Origin: Terriglobia bacterium
Lineage (GTDB): Bacteria > Acidobacteriota > Terriglobia > 20CM-2-55-15
Length of the DNA stretch: 61,548 nucleotides
Assembly: GCA_036496425.1 (NCBI GenBank)
Contig: DASXLG010000277.1
Location: 1-61,548, forward strand
Direction of reading: 5' to 3'
Positions within the stretch are counted from its first letter, which is position 1; the number at the start of each line of letters is the position of its first letter. Position numbers and translations under genes: made by a program. Below the pieces are notes generated by a model, which saw nothing but the letters and a program-made list of their open reading frames with translations, was not told the origin of the DNA and ran no database searches. Positions 11,520 through 18,902 of this stretch are shown in pieces.

Positions 11520-13802
11520 TCACGCGAAAAAGTACTGCGACTCGAGGACCTGCCGGATATCGAGGTCTCCCGTTGGCGGCGGGTCCGGCAACTCGAGCCC
11601 GGGGTGGGCCTTCCGCTGCTGCCCGATAAAATTCTGCAGGACCGGCTCGGAATAGAGTGCGACGAACTCCTCTCTCAGCACCCGATTCAGCAGGTCCACG
11701 TCGCAGGCATGGACGCCGTAGCTGTCGTGAACCATCGCAAAGTGACGCAGTCCCAAGGCATACAGGCGATTGACCGTCCGCATCATGTGAGCCGCGTCCA
11801 TCGAGTGAACCAGGTGTGCGACGATGCCGTCCATCTGCTTCCTCACGTCGATCTTCCGTTTCTCATCCAGCTGGTGGATCTTGATCATGGCATCCGCCGT
11901 AGCCAGGCGCACCTCTCTCGGTACGCGGTTTTCATGGATGACGACAAAACCCGCGGGGGTGACCCAGCTCATCCCGCGGTTCGCCTTCGCGATAATGCCG
12001 GCCACGTCGCGAAGCCATTCCATGATGCGGCTCGCCTCCACCACGACTTCGGGAATGCACTCCACCAGTAACTTCGCCAGATACATCGCGCAGTTCTCCG
12101 GAACGTTTTCGCACAAATCTTCGAAAATCCTGCGGAGGGTAGCGCCGTAAGGAATCGTCATCGTCGCAGGCTTGGCAAGTTTGCGATTCATGATGGCCAG
12201 CAGTTGCCGGGCGAACTCGGCGTTTGGTCCTCTTCCCGCGGCATCGATTGCCATCCGCCCGCAAGCCAGGTCCGATACCTGTTGGTAGATATCCTGCGGC
12301 TCTTCAAAAGGCATCAGATTCGTCGCCCGTCCTCCGATCGGATCCAGGCCCATCGCGCTGAGATGCTGATAGCCGTTGCATGAGCCGTCCATACTGATCG
12401 GCAGATGCGAGATCATCTCCGGCCCTTCCTCTTTGTAGCGTTTCCACTCGAGGCATGCGCGCAGAAACAGCCACGGGTGGTCGGCCTCCGTCCAGAAGCG
12501 ATGGGACCGAAGAGGATTGGAGGCGAAGTCCAGAATCTCCGCTTCGTTTTCCCGAACCCAGTCGAGCAGCGTCTTGAAGGAGACCTTCTTGCCTTTCCAA
12601 TAACAGTTGGCGAGGTGGATACCCAGCCAGTAAGCGCCGCGTTCGCCCAGTGGCTTGCCGTCGGCGTACTCGAGCAGCGCCCGTCCGGCGTCGTCGGACT
12701 GTGGATGCATCGTTGGCGGCACAGGGTAGGCACGTCCGCGGTGATCCACCTGCCATGGAAAGTAGAACCGTTCGTCTGGAATGAGCCGCACGGCCTGAGC
12801 AAAGCGGAACGCGATGGTTTTTTCGAGCCCTTTTCGTTGTTCCTCTTTCTTCAATGGGAAAAAGGGGAGGCCGGCAGCCCGCGCCTCCTGCTGGAGTTGA
12901 AAGATAGTCCCATGAATCCGGTAAGGTGTGTTTTGCATCGCGTTGATGGCCGCGTACACCTGGGACAGGTCTGCCTTTTCGAGATGTTTTTGCGCTTTTT
13001 TGCCGGCCTGACGTTTGCAAAACGTCATCGGAATCGTCAGATAGCCGCCGTCCGAAAGCGACGTCCACGGGCGAGGCTCAACGATCATCGCGACATAAAT
13101 CGGACTGAACAAGTCCAGCGCCTCCGGCGTCTGTTCGGCGATCCAGGCTTCGGCAAATTCCGTCAGCCCGATAGATCGCATTGTCGTTAAGTTTTCGCCG
13201 GAACCTTCGAGGCCGCTTTTCAATTCGAAGATCGGCTTACCCTCGAAAACGGCAAATCGGCGGGCCAACGAGACCAGTTTTTCGCCCAGATGATGAGCCC
13301 GATTATTGCTTGCCCAGTCGTATGGATCATCGACCAGTGCAGCCCATTCTGCCGCGCGTTTTGCCGCGTTACGGCTCAGGTTGCGGCCCCTCAATAGCCC
13401 GGCAACATCCATCGCCCGTTGATTCGCCAGATCGGAGAATCTTTCGATCCGGCAACGCTGGCCGATGTCGTAGGCGATCGGAGTGATGCGCGCAGGAAGG
13501 CAAGTCTCATACTCGGTTCGAGTGATCATGTTGAATAGCGTGCCGATTGTGATCAGCGCCATTTGTTCCGCGCTGAGAGACAAAATCGCCAGTCCCCAGG
13601 CAGGAAGGGTTTTCTTCGATGTCTTGAGGATCTCCTGTTCGGCGCGGATCGCATCCGCAAGCGACATCAGCACGATCGCCAGCAAATTCCGGTACGGTTT
13701 AGTGTCGGTCGCCTCCTGAAATTCCGTGTTCCGGCACCATCGAACGCAGCCGTCGCGCACGGAATCCTGCTCGATCTGACGTTGTCGCTCCCTTTTTTCC
13801 AT
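11520..13802 (-). CDS. T7-like single-subunit DNA-directed RNA polymerase
   Basis: A 760-residue protein with the whole catalytic core of phage and mitochondrial RNA polymerases. Motif A is DGSCNGYQHLSAM with Asp472 (Asp537 in T7). Motif B is KLAKPATMTIPYG with Lys544 and Tyr552 (Lys631 and Tyr639 in T7). Motif C is HDSYG with Asp693 (Asp812 in T7). The extreme C-terminus, ESQYFFA, matches the conserved FAFA-type end. All catalytic residues are present and the frame is intact, so the enzyme should be active. It is about 120 residues shorter than T7 polymerase, mostly in the N-terminal domain. No phage genes adjoin it: a tRNA lies on one side and a fibronectin-III gene on the other. A prophage remnant or a domesticated enzyme are both possible. 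Confidence 0.95.
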   Translation of the reverse strand: MEKRERQRQIEQDSVRDGCVRWCRNTEFQEATDTKPYRNLLAIVLMSLADAIRAEQEILKTSKKTLPAWGLAILSLSAEQMALITIGTLFNMITRTEYETCLPARITPIAYDIGQRCRIERFSDLANQRAMDVAGLLRGRNLSRNAAKRAAEWAALVDDPYDWASNNRAHHLGEKLVSLARRFAVFEGKPIFELKSGLEGSGENLTTMRSIGLTEFAEAWIAEQTPEALDLFSPIYVAMIVEPRPWTSLSDGGYLTIPMTFCKRQAGKKAQKHLEKADLSQVYAAINAMQNTPYRIHGTIFQLQQEARAAGLPFFPLKKEEQRKGLEKTIAFRFAQAVRLIPDERFYFPWQVDHRGRAYPVPPTMHPQSDDAGRALLEYADGKPLGERGAYWLGIHLANCYWKGKKVSFKTLLDWVRENEAEILDFASNPLRSHRFWTEADHPWLFLRACLEWKRYKEEGPEMISHLPISMDGSCNGYQHLSAMGLDPIGGRATNLMPFEEPQDIYQQVSDLACGRMAIDAAGRGPNAEFARQLLAIMNRKLAKPATMTIPYGATLRRIFEDLCENVPENCAMYLAKLLVECIPEVVVEASRIMEWLRDVAGIIAKANRGMSWVTPAGFVVIHENRVPREVRLATADAMIKIHQLDEKRKIDVRKQMDGIVAHLVHSMDAAHMMRTVNRLYALGLRHFAMVHDSYGVHACDVDLLNRVLREEFVALYSEPVLQNFIGQQRKAHPGLELPDPPPTGDLDIRQVLESQYFFA

Positions 13803-13827
13803 AACTAGCCTTTCGTGTTTGGATGTC

Positions 13828-13840
13828 GCTGATTATCAGC
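13828..13840. promoter_or_regulatory. Palindrome upstream of the T7-like polymerase
   Basis: GCTGATTATCAGC is a perfect palindrome with a one-base centre, lying 26-38 bp before the polymerase start codon and about 110 bp before the divergent fibronectin-III gene. It could be an operator. No recognisable -35/-10 pair or T7-class promoter was found beside it. Confidence 0.25.
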
Positions 13841-13952
13841 CAGTTATGGTTTGGAGTCACACCCTTTTTGCGCCTTAGGAAGAGAGAGCGCTGATTTTTA
13901 AGGCAATTTCGATTCCAAATTCAAATTTCAAATTTCAGAAAGAGGTGTACCC

Positions 13953-14696
13953 ATGTCCACAAATGAACCCAACACGACGGCTTCCACGCCGTCAACCCCG
14001 GCTGCGGCCACAACGTCGGCAACAACGACGTCCACTCCGCCGCCGGCGCCCACAACCAAGAAGCCCGCATCGCTCAGGGCGATCAAGGGCTTCGGAACGC
14101 TCGATCCGAACACGCTGGCCAATACGGCGCATCTGGTGGCGAAGGGAATCGGTGGTAATCCGATGTATTTCCCGAACCCGCCGATCGACCCGAATGCGCT
14201 GGATGAGTCGGGCAACACATTGACTGAAGCGGTCATCGCCGCCATGGATGGTGGTAAGACTGCGAAGGCAGTGGTGAAGCAGCAACGTAAGCTGGTCGTT
14301 CAAGATCTCAACCTGCTTGCGGTGTTTGTCGAGAATGTTTCCAATGACGATCCGGTGATCTTCGCGAGGAGCGGTTTTACTCCGAAGGCGACCGGAAAGT
14401 CCGCTCCTCGACCGGTTTCGGTGCCGTCATTCCGTTCCTTGGATTTCGGTGCAAATTCCGGTCAGATCGCTGTCTCCGTTAAGAAGGTAGCCGGTGCAAA
14501 GTCGTATTTCATCCGTTATGCGGTAATGAACGGGACGACACCCGGGCCGTGGACCACAGTCCCGGCAGCCTCGATACAGAAGGCGATCACGATCTCCGGC
14601 CTGACGCCCCTGACAATGTACGGGTTTCAGGTGCAGGCTCTCGGCGTGCTCGGTTATTCCGACTGGAGCCCGACCGAAACGATCGCGCCCCGTTAA
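13953..14696 (+). CDS. Fibronectin type III domain protein
   Basis: A 247-residue protein without a signal peptide. Residues 1-35 are a low-complexity Thr/Ala/Pro stretch. Residues about 36-145 hold a region I do not recognise, with segments LVAKGIGGNPMYFPNPPIDP and VKQQRKLVVQDLNLLAVFVE. Residues about 150-247 form a fibronectin-III module (VAGAKSYFIRYAV, WTTVPAA, ITISGLTPLTMYGFQVQALG). AAAGAGG lies about eight bases upstream of the ATG. A strong intrinsic terminator follows 17 bp after the stop, so this is a single-gene unit. Its role is unknown; similar short proteins in soil bacteria are annotated only by the FN3 domain. Confidence 0.8.
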   Translation: MSTNEPNTTASTPSTPAAATTSATTTSTPPPAPTTKKPASLRAIKGFGTLDPNTLANTAHLVAKGIGGNPMYFPNPPIDPNALDESGNTLTEAVIAAMDGGKTAKAVVKQQRKLVVQDLNLLAVFVENVSNDDPVIFARSGFTPKATGKSAPRPVSVPSFRSLDFGANSGQIAVSVKKVAGAKSYFIRYAVMNGTTPGPWTTVPAASIQKAITISGLTPLTMYGFQVQALGVLGYSDWSPTETIAPR

Positions 14697-14712
14697 TTAG
14701 ATAGTCACTCCA

Positions 14713-14754
14713 GGGAACTTGACCAATGCGAATTGGTCAGGTTCCCTTTTTTTT
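14713..14754 (+). terminator. Rho-independent terminator of the FN3 gene
   Basis: GGGAACTTGACCAAT pairs with ATTGGTCAGGTTCCC around a short loop and is followed by eight T. The stem is about 15 bp with one mismatch. The 3' half of this terminator is also the start of a direct repeat that recurs at 17901. Confidence 0.9.
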
Positions 14755-14773
14755 GCCAAAAAACCGAAGACGC
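14737..14773. repeat. Direct repeat copy 1 flanking toxin-antitoxin island
   Basis: TCAGGTTCCC, eight T, then GCCAAAAAACCGAAGACGC. The same sequence with a one-base indel and one change recurs at 17901-17936. The two copies bound a 3.2-kb segment with two toxin-antitoxin pairs and an unknown gene. This copy overlaps the terminator of the upstream FN3 gene, and a truncated PIN gene ends three bases beyond it. Confidence 0.7.
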
Positions 14774-14775
14774 AA

Positions 14776-15147
14776 TCACTCAATATTCAAGAATCGGACA
14801 GGAATCGGCTCTTGAATCCGCGTGTCGTGTGCTTCGGGGCCGGTTATCGAATGAGCGCTCACAAGTCGGTTCCACTCGCGGTAGACTTCCTCGGTTTCGA
14901 GAACCAGGAAAAAGAACGATTCGAACCGGGTGATGTAGCGCCGGACCCGCGCCGGCGCGTAACCAAGTCCATTCCGCTTTCTGGGTCTCGTGCAGACCAC
15001 CCAGAATTCAGCCGTGATTTGGGGAAGAACGTATAGTGCGTGCCGATCGGCCAGAAGCTTTCTGACGACATCGCGCGCCGTCCGGCAATCAGGGTCTTTG
15101 CGATCTACGGCGCGAACAAGCAGATTCGTATCGATTAGATAATTCAA
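14776..15147 (-). pseudogene. PIN-domain toxin, truncated at the C-terminus
   Basis: A 123-residue VapC-like PIN protein starting MNYLIDTNLLVRAVDRKDPD, which holds the first catalytic Asp. The middle acidic residues are present in ITAEFW and EAHDTR. Normal family members continue with a strand and an FNxxDF segment carrying the last acid; here the frame goes from HDTR straight to IQEPIPVRFLNIE and stops. That looks like a small internal deletion plus loss of the last 10-15 residues, and the stop codon lies three bases from the direct repeat at 14737-14773. It is probably an inactive ribonuclease. The antitoxin gene ends one base before its start codon. Confidence 0.7.
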
Positions 15148-15426
15148 TCAGCGCCGGTTACGGCGATCGTCGTAAAGGCTTCGGCGCCGCAGCGCCTCGG
15201 CTGGCACTGCTTTGGAAGCCGAGCCTGGATCACGGTCCACTTCTGCAAAGAATGCATCAAGCGCCTCTACGCGCTCTTCAACCGGAAGAGTCGGATCACG
15301 GCGGCCCGTGGTACCGAGAAGGCGATTCAATGCAAATTCCACGACCGCTTCGGCACTTGGAAATTCTCCGGTTTGAACTTTCTGGTCAATCAGTTTTTGA
15401 TGTTCCGGACTCAGGGATATCGTCAT
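15148..15426 (-). CDS. Ribbon-helix-helix antitoxin of a VapBC/ParD-like pair
   Basis: About 92 residues starting MTISLSPEHQKLIDQKVQTG, a ParD-like ribbon-helix-helix segment with GEFPSAEAVVEFALNRLL. The C-terminal half is polar and would wrap the toxin. The frame is open for five more codons upstream, but this ATG matches the family start. It is directly followed by the PIN gene on the same strand, in the antitoxin-first order of TA operons, and would be expected to repress its own promoter. Its cognate toxin seems damaged. Confidence 0.72.
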   Translation of the reverse strand: MTISLSPEHQKLIDQKVQTGEFPSAEAVVEFALNRLLGTTGRRDPTLPVEERVEALDAFFAEVDRDPGSASKAVPAEALRRRSLYDDRRNRR

Positions 15427-15619
15427 AAGCAACCTAAACACATTTTAGGCGGTTCTGCGGATTGTGTCATCCATCGTTGGGAATCCCCCAGAACTTAAAC
15501 AGACACAATAAGTTCCAGAAAAACCAGCCAGTCTTTGACCGCCCAACGTGGGAAGGAAGCTGCGCGGCAACTTTGAAGGAGAGATTGTTTCGGATCTGTC
15601 CAGTTTCGTTTGCCGCCGC

Positions 15620-15940
15620 ATGGGAGGAACGCGCATCAAACATCGTGTGAAAGAGAACTGGATCAAAATGGTCGACAAATCCGCTCTCGTCCTCCGGGTC
15701 GAAACCGTCATCAACAGCCCGGCGGAATTCAAAGTCCGCAAACGGGTCACACGCCACGGCAAGAGCCAGGCCGAGTGGGTGACCATGCGCAAAGGCGTCG
15801 CCTATCTGTTCCACTATCTACTCCTTCAGCGCGATTCTTTTCAAGCTCCTGGCAGGCAAACTATACACGGCTCGCATGACCCTGCGAGAATTCAGGTGTG
15901 CGCCCCCGCCAGGCCCATGAGAGGTATAATCCATGCATGA
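15620..15940 (+). CDS. Fragment of an unrecognised conserved protein
   Basis: Between the two toxin-antitoxin pairs (about 500 bp without an intact gene) the plus strand keeps an open frame whose first part reads like conserved protein: RIKHRVKENWIKMVDKSALV, then LRVETVINSPAEFKVRKRVT and SQAEWVTMRKGVAYLFHY. After about residue 68 it becomes non-coding in character. No good start or ribosome site is visible, so it is probably the remnant of a longer gene that may have extended upstream toward 15548. I do not recognise the family. The rest of 15427-15936 shows nothing else. Confidence 0.35.
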   Translation: MGGTRIKHRVKENWIKMVDKSALVLRVETVINSPAEFKVRKRVTRHGKSQAEWVTMRKGVAYLFHYLLLQRDSFQAPGRQTIHGSHDPARIQVCAPARPMRGIIHA

Positions 15941-16161
15941 ACTGGCAAGAACGAATTTCCGTAAACCCTGAGGTGCGGAGCGGCAAGCCTTGTGTTAAGA
16001 ACACACGGATTACGGTTTATGACGTACTGGAGTACCTCGCAGGCGGAATGAGTGAAGAGCAGATACTGGCGGATTTTTCGGACCTGACACGCGAAGACAT
16101 CCGTGCTTGTCTCGCTTTTGCTGCCGCCCGTGAGCGCCGGCTCACGAACTCCGTGGCGTGA
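15937..16161 (+). CDS. DUF433 antitoxin-like protein
   Basis: A 74-residue DUF433 protein starting MNWQERISVNPEVRSGKPCV; the family signature continues as KNTRITVYDVLEYLAGGMSE and the helix-turn-helix-like LADFSDLTREDIRACLAF. DUF433 proteins are antitoxins paired with DUF5615 PIN-like toxins. GAGAGG lies about twelve bases upstream of this ATG. The stop overlaps the GTG start of the toxin by four bases, so the pair is translationally coupled. It is intact, unlike the PIN pair next to it. Confidence 0.85.
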   Translation: MNWQERISVNPEVRSGKPCVKNTRITVYDVLEYLAGGMSEEQILADFSDLTREDIRACLAFAAARERRLTNSVA

Positions 16162-16508
16162 AATTACTCTTTGACGAGAACATCAGTGATCGCCTTGTCG
16201 GCTTGCTTTCCGACGAGTTTCCAGACAGCAGCCATGTCAGAGCCATCCACTTGCGTGGGGCGAGCGACAGGAAGATTTGGGACTTCGCCCGAGCGCATGG
16301 GTTTGCGATCGTGTCGAAAGATACGGATTTTCGGGACCGCAGTGCCGTCGATGGTGCTCCGCCAAAAATTGTGTGGCTCGATGTGGGTAACGCCGGGACG
16401 AAGGCTATCGAAGAATTGCTAAGATTCGAACGAGTCCGGATCGAGAGGTTTGGTGTCGCAACGGAATCGTCCTTCCTGATCTTGTCATTGGGCACGAATG
16501 CCATCTGA
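16158..16508 (+). CDS. DUF5615 PIN-like toxin
   Basis: A 116-residue protein of the DUF5615 (Mut7-C/PIN-like) family. The N-terminal motif LLFDENIS carries the Asp-Glu-Asn triad, and IVSKDTDFRDRS carries the next acidic pair. These proteins are presumed ribonucleases kept silent by a DUF433 partner. It begins with GTG, overlapping the DUF433 stop by 4 bp, and has full length for the family, so the pair is likely functional. From 16509 to 16752 no gene or clear signal was seen. Confidence 0.85.
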   Translation: MKLLFDENISDRLVGLLSDEFPDSSHVRAIHLRGASDRKIWDFARAHGFAIVSKDTDFRDRSAVDGAPPKIVWLDVGNAGTKAIEELLRFERVRIERFGVATESSFLILSLGTNAI

Positions 16509-16752
16509 TCGACTTCCGAAGCAGAGGCGTAGCGACTCTACCTTCTCAATGCAGTCGAGAAGCCCCCCACCCCGAAAAAACCTCTTCCCACCTCAAAATA
16601 AGCTTGGATTCCTGGGCGCCCACCCCGGCCTGTTTACGTAATGCAACTTTATAAGGGTTCCTCCGCCCCTCCCGCCCTTTTATTTTCCTGCATTCGCAGA
16701 TCAGCTAGTGGACTTAAGATGATTTTCAAAGCGAATTTAGCCGGAGTCAGGT

Positions 16753-17754
16753 TCAGTTGTCCTGAAGGTCCGGCAGCCGGGACAAAATCTGTACGATTCG
16801 ATCGAGCGATTCCGGAGTGATCTCGTGGTTCGAGTCCCAGGAATATTCCTCGACGAGAGCCTTGCACATCAGACCAATAGCCTCATCGTCGGAAAGACCG
16901 ATGCCGATCAGGCGTTCCGATGTTTCCTTGAAGATCGGCGGATCGCCGATGCGGATATACTCTTCAACTTCCCTATCCATTGCGAGAGCCAGGAGGTTCA
17001 TCCCGAACTCATCGGGCTCACTGACGTCATCTGCCGGCGTAACATCCGATACGTCCACATCCGGCCGCACGGTGTAACCCTTTGTTGTCATGAACTGCCG
17101 TGCCTGCGTGTCTGTGCAAATCGGTTCCAGTAAAAGCTGGGTCTGCTTAAGGTCGATCAACGCGATCAGCGCTGCCTTGGTGGGTCTTCTCCGTGATTCA
17201 TTCTTGACGGCGCAGATCGGGTCTTGTGTGGGATCCTCCGGCCCAAACGTGAGGACGGGCCAATATCTTTTAACGTGGTGCCAGATGGCGGCGATCAGGA
17301 AGGGACGCGCCGGCCAGCTCTTGGGTTCATCGATCTCAAGGTCGGCAGAGAAGAGCGATGGCATCTCGGCCTCCTCCTCCTCGAGTTCCCATAGGACGGC
17401 TTCGACCGGCGTGACATCTTCCGGGTCCAGCTTGGGCCGTATGGCGAGACCGGCTTTCGATACGAGTTTCCTCACCTCCGATCTCGTGCGAAGCCCTGCG
17501 GCCCAGTCGACAAGATGTTCAATCGCGGATCTGGCGATCGTTGCGGCATCGATTGCTTCTTCCTGCGGTGCAGGCAGGACCGCGCAGAACGCGTCGTCCA
17601 TGGTGCCCTTGCGCCAGGAAGTGATGACCGGCCAATATTGGACATCGTCATACCAGATACCATCGGCGAACACGAAGGGACATCCGTCCGGTTCATAATA
17701 CGAATGTATGATCGGGCCAGACGCGATCTTTGTCCTGCGTTGTGGCTTTTTCAT
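16753..17754 (-). CDS. Unknown protein with an internal duplication
   Basis: A 333-residue soluble, acidic protein that I do not recognise. It contains two related halves. In the first, IWYDDVQYWPVIT is followed by FCAVL, GLAIRPKLDPEDVTPVEAV. In the second, IWHHVKRYWPVLT is followed by ICAVK, GYTVRPDVDVSDVTPADDV. Each unit is about 110-130 residues, with a helical segment between the WPV strand and the RPxxDxxDVTP motif. No signal peptide or membrane segment is visible. It lies between a toxin-antitoxin pair and the second direct repeat, inside the putative mobile segment, which suggests a cargo or defence-type gene without proving it. Confidence 0.6.
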   Translation of the reverse strand: MKKPQRRTKIASGPIIHSYYEPDGCPFVFADGIWYDDVQYWPVITSWRKGTMDDAFCAVLPAPQEEAIDAATIARSAIEHLVDWAAGLRTRSEVRKLVSKAGLAIRPKLDPEDVTPVEAVLWELEEEEAEMPSLFSADLEIDEPKSWPARPFLIAAIWHHVKRYWPVLTFGPEDPTQDPICAVKNESRRRPTKAALIALIDLKQTQLLLEPICTDTQARQFMTTKGYTVRPDVDVSDVTPADDVSEPDEFGMNLLALAMDREVEEYIRIGDPPIFKETSERLIGIGLSDDEAIGLMCKALVEEYSWDSNHEITPESLDRIVQILSRLPDLQDN

Positions 17755-17900
17755 CGGCGCGCTTCCTGAAGACGAATCGTGACAATTTCACGTGCGAAAC
17801 TGCTCACTGCCGCCTTTCATTTTCCTCATTTTCGGACGCGATAGCCATCGAAGCGCTGTTCAATATTTGTCGAAGCGAGTTTTTCCCTGGGGATGCTATA

Positions 17901-17936
17901 TCAGGTTCGTTTTTTTTGCCAAAAAACCGAAGACGC
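17901..17936. repeat. Direct repeat copy 2 flanking toxin-antitoxin island
   Basis: TCAGGTTCG, eight T, then GCCAAAAAACCGAAGACGC. It is identical to 14737-14773 except for one base change and a one-base indel in the run before the T tract. It leads directly into the 140-bp tandem repeat array. Confidence 0.7.
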
Positions 17937-18315
17937 TACTTATTTGGAAAAGAAGCTTAAGTTTTGAAAAAGAAGCTGCAAATTGAAAAGTCCAGCGACT
18001 TATTTGAAAAAGACGCCACTTATTCGAAAAGGAAGCTGAAGTTTCAAATCTTCAGCTTCTTTTTCAAAACAATAGCTGACGATTCAGAAAAGAAGCTTAA
18101 GTTTTGAAAAAGCAGCTACTAACTGAAAAGTTCAGCGACTGATTTGAAAAAGACGCCACTTATTTGAAAAAGAAGCTGAAGTTTCAAATCTTCAGCTTCT
18201 CTTTCAAAACAATAGCTGACGATTCAAAAAAGACGCTTAAGTTTTGAAAAAGTAACTACAAATTGAAAACTTCAGCGACTTATTCAAAAAAGACGCTACT
18301 TATTTGAAAAAGAGT
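17937..18315. repeat. 140-bp tandem repeat array with hairpins
   Basis: About 2.7 copies of a 140-bp unit. The segment AGAAGCTTAAGTTTTGAAAA begins at 17951 and 18091, and again in slightly changed form at 18231. Within each unit, TTGAAAAAGACGC-like words recur roughly every 20-25 bp. The first two units contain the perfect hairpin GAAGCTGAAG / CTTCAGCTTC with an 8-base loop, flanked by A-rich and T-rich runs, so each could fold as a bidirectional terminator. It is A+T-rich compared with its surroundings and has no coding potential. It is not a CRISPR array, since the unit has no spacer. Confidence 0.85.
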
Positions 18316-18469
18316 TTTCGCACTTTAAAGCTAGTGTTTTGTCGCAGCGTTCTGGAGCATCGTGCGGATCTCCTGAACCACCGGGCTGTCAAGAGCGGCA
18401 CCGGACGCATCTCCTATACGCAGCATTGGGTAAAACTTGCATCCGCCGCTGTCGGTCGAAATCAACCTG

Positions 18470-18765
18470 CAAGTGAAAACCGTTGGCGAGTCATCGGCAA
18501 GACGCTCACACTGGACGACTTTCCGTATGTCGTGGCGGGCATCGCTCCGGAAGTCGTACTTCCCGGCGTAGTCGCCGGAGTCATTTTCACGGCCGCGTTC
18601 ATCCGTCTCAACGGCGAAAAAATGGGTATCCCGCTCAGCAATGTGGAGAACCTCGCGTACGTCGCGGGCGGCGGAGTTGCCATACTCATCTCGATCGCCG
18701 CGAGCCTTGCTCCGGCCCGGCGTGCCGCCTCAGTCCAACCCATGGTGGCCATGCGGTCGGAATAA
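18470..18765 (+). pseudogene. Remnant of an ADOP-type FtsX/MacB permease
   Basis: The open frame ends with the C-terminal part of an ABC permease of the acidobacterial ADOP type: LPGVVAGVIFTAAFIRLNGE, a second hydrophobic helix VAGGGVAILISIAASLAPAR, and the closing motif RRAASVQPMVAMRSE. Just before it is a short piece of the periplasmic MacB-like domain (WRVIGKTLTLDDFPYVVAGI) joined directly to the C-terminal part, so several hundred residues are missing internally, and the N-terminal half is gone. The full protein is normally about 800 residues. The frame is open upstream to 18304, but that part is unlike the family. Confidence 0.75.
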
Positions 18766-18902
18766 GACCGGCGGGAATAGGCGGCGGACGGCGATATTAT
18801 AGGAATCATGTCAACGATTTTGGGGTTTCGCGCGTCTGATTTGTGGCGTGTCGAGGGAACCGTCCTCCTCGTCCAAACGTATTTGAACGAAAGGAGAATA
18901 CA

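Noticed and set aside
13803-13952. T7-class promoter for the single-subunit polymerase
   Set aside because: No sequence close to the T7, T3 or SP6 promoter consensus is present here or in the flanking intergenic regions.
11380-14700. Integrated phage or element attached at tRNA-Pro(CGG)
   Set aside because: No integrase was found and no second copy of the tRNA 3' end was seen downstream by eye, so a tRNA attachment site cannot be supported.
17937-18315. Possible CRISPR array
   Set aside because: Repeats are contiguous 140-bp units with internal variation; there are no unique spacers and no cas genes.
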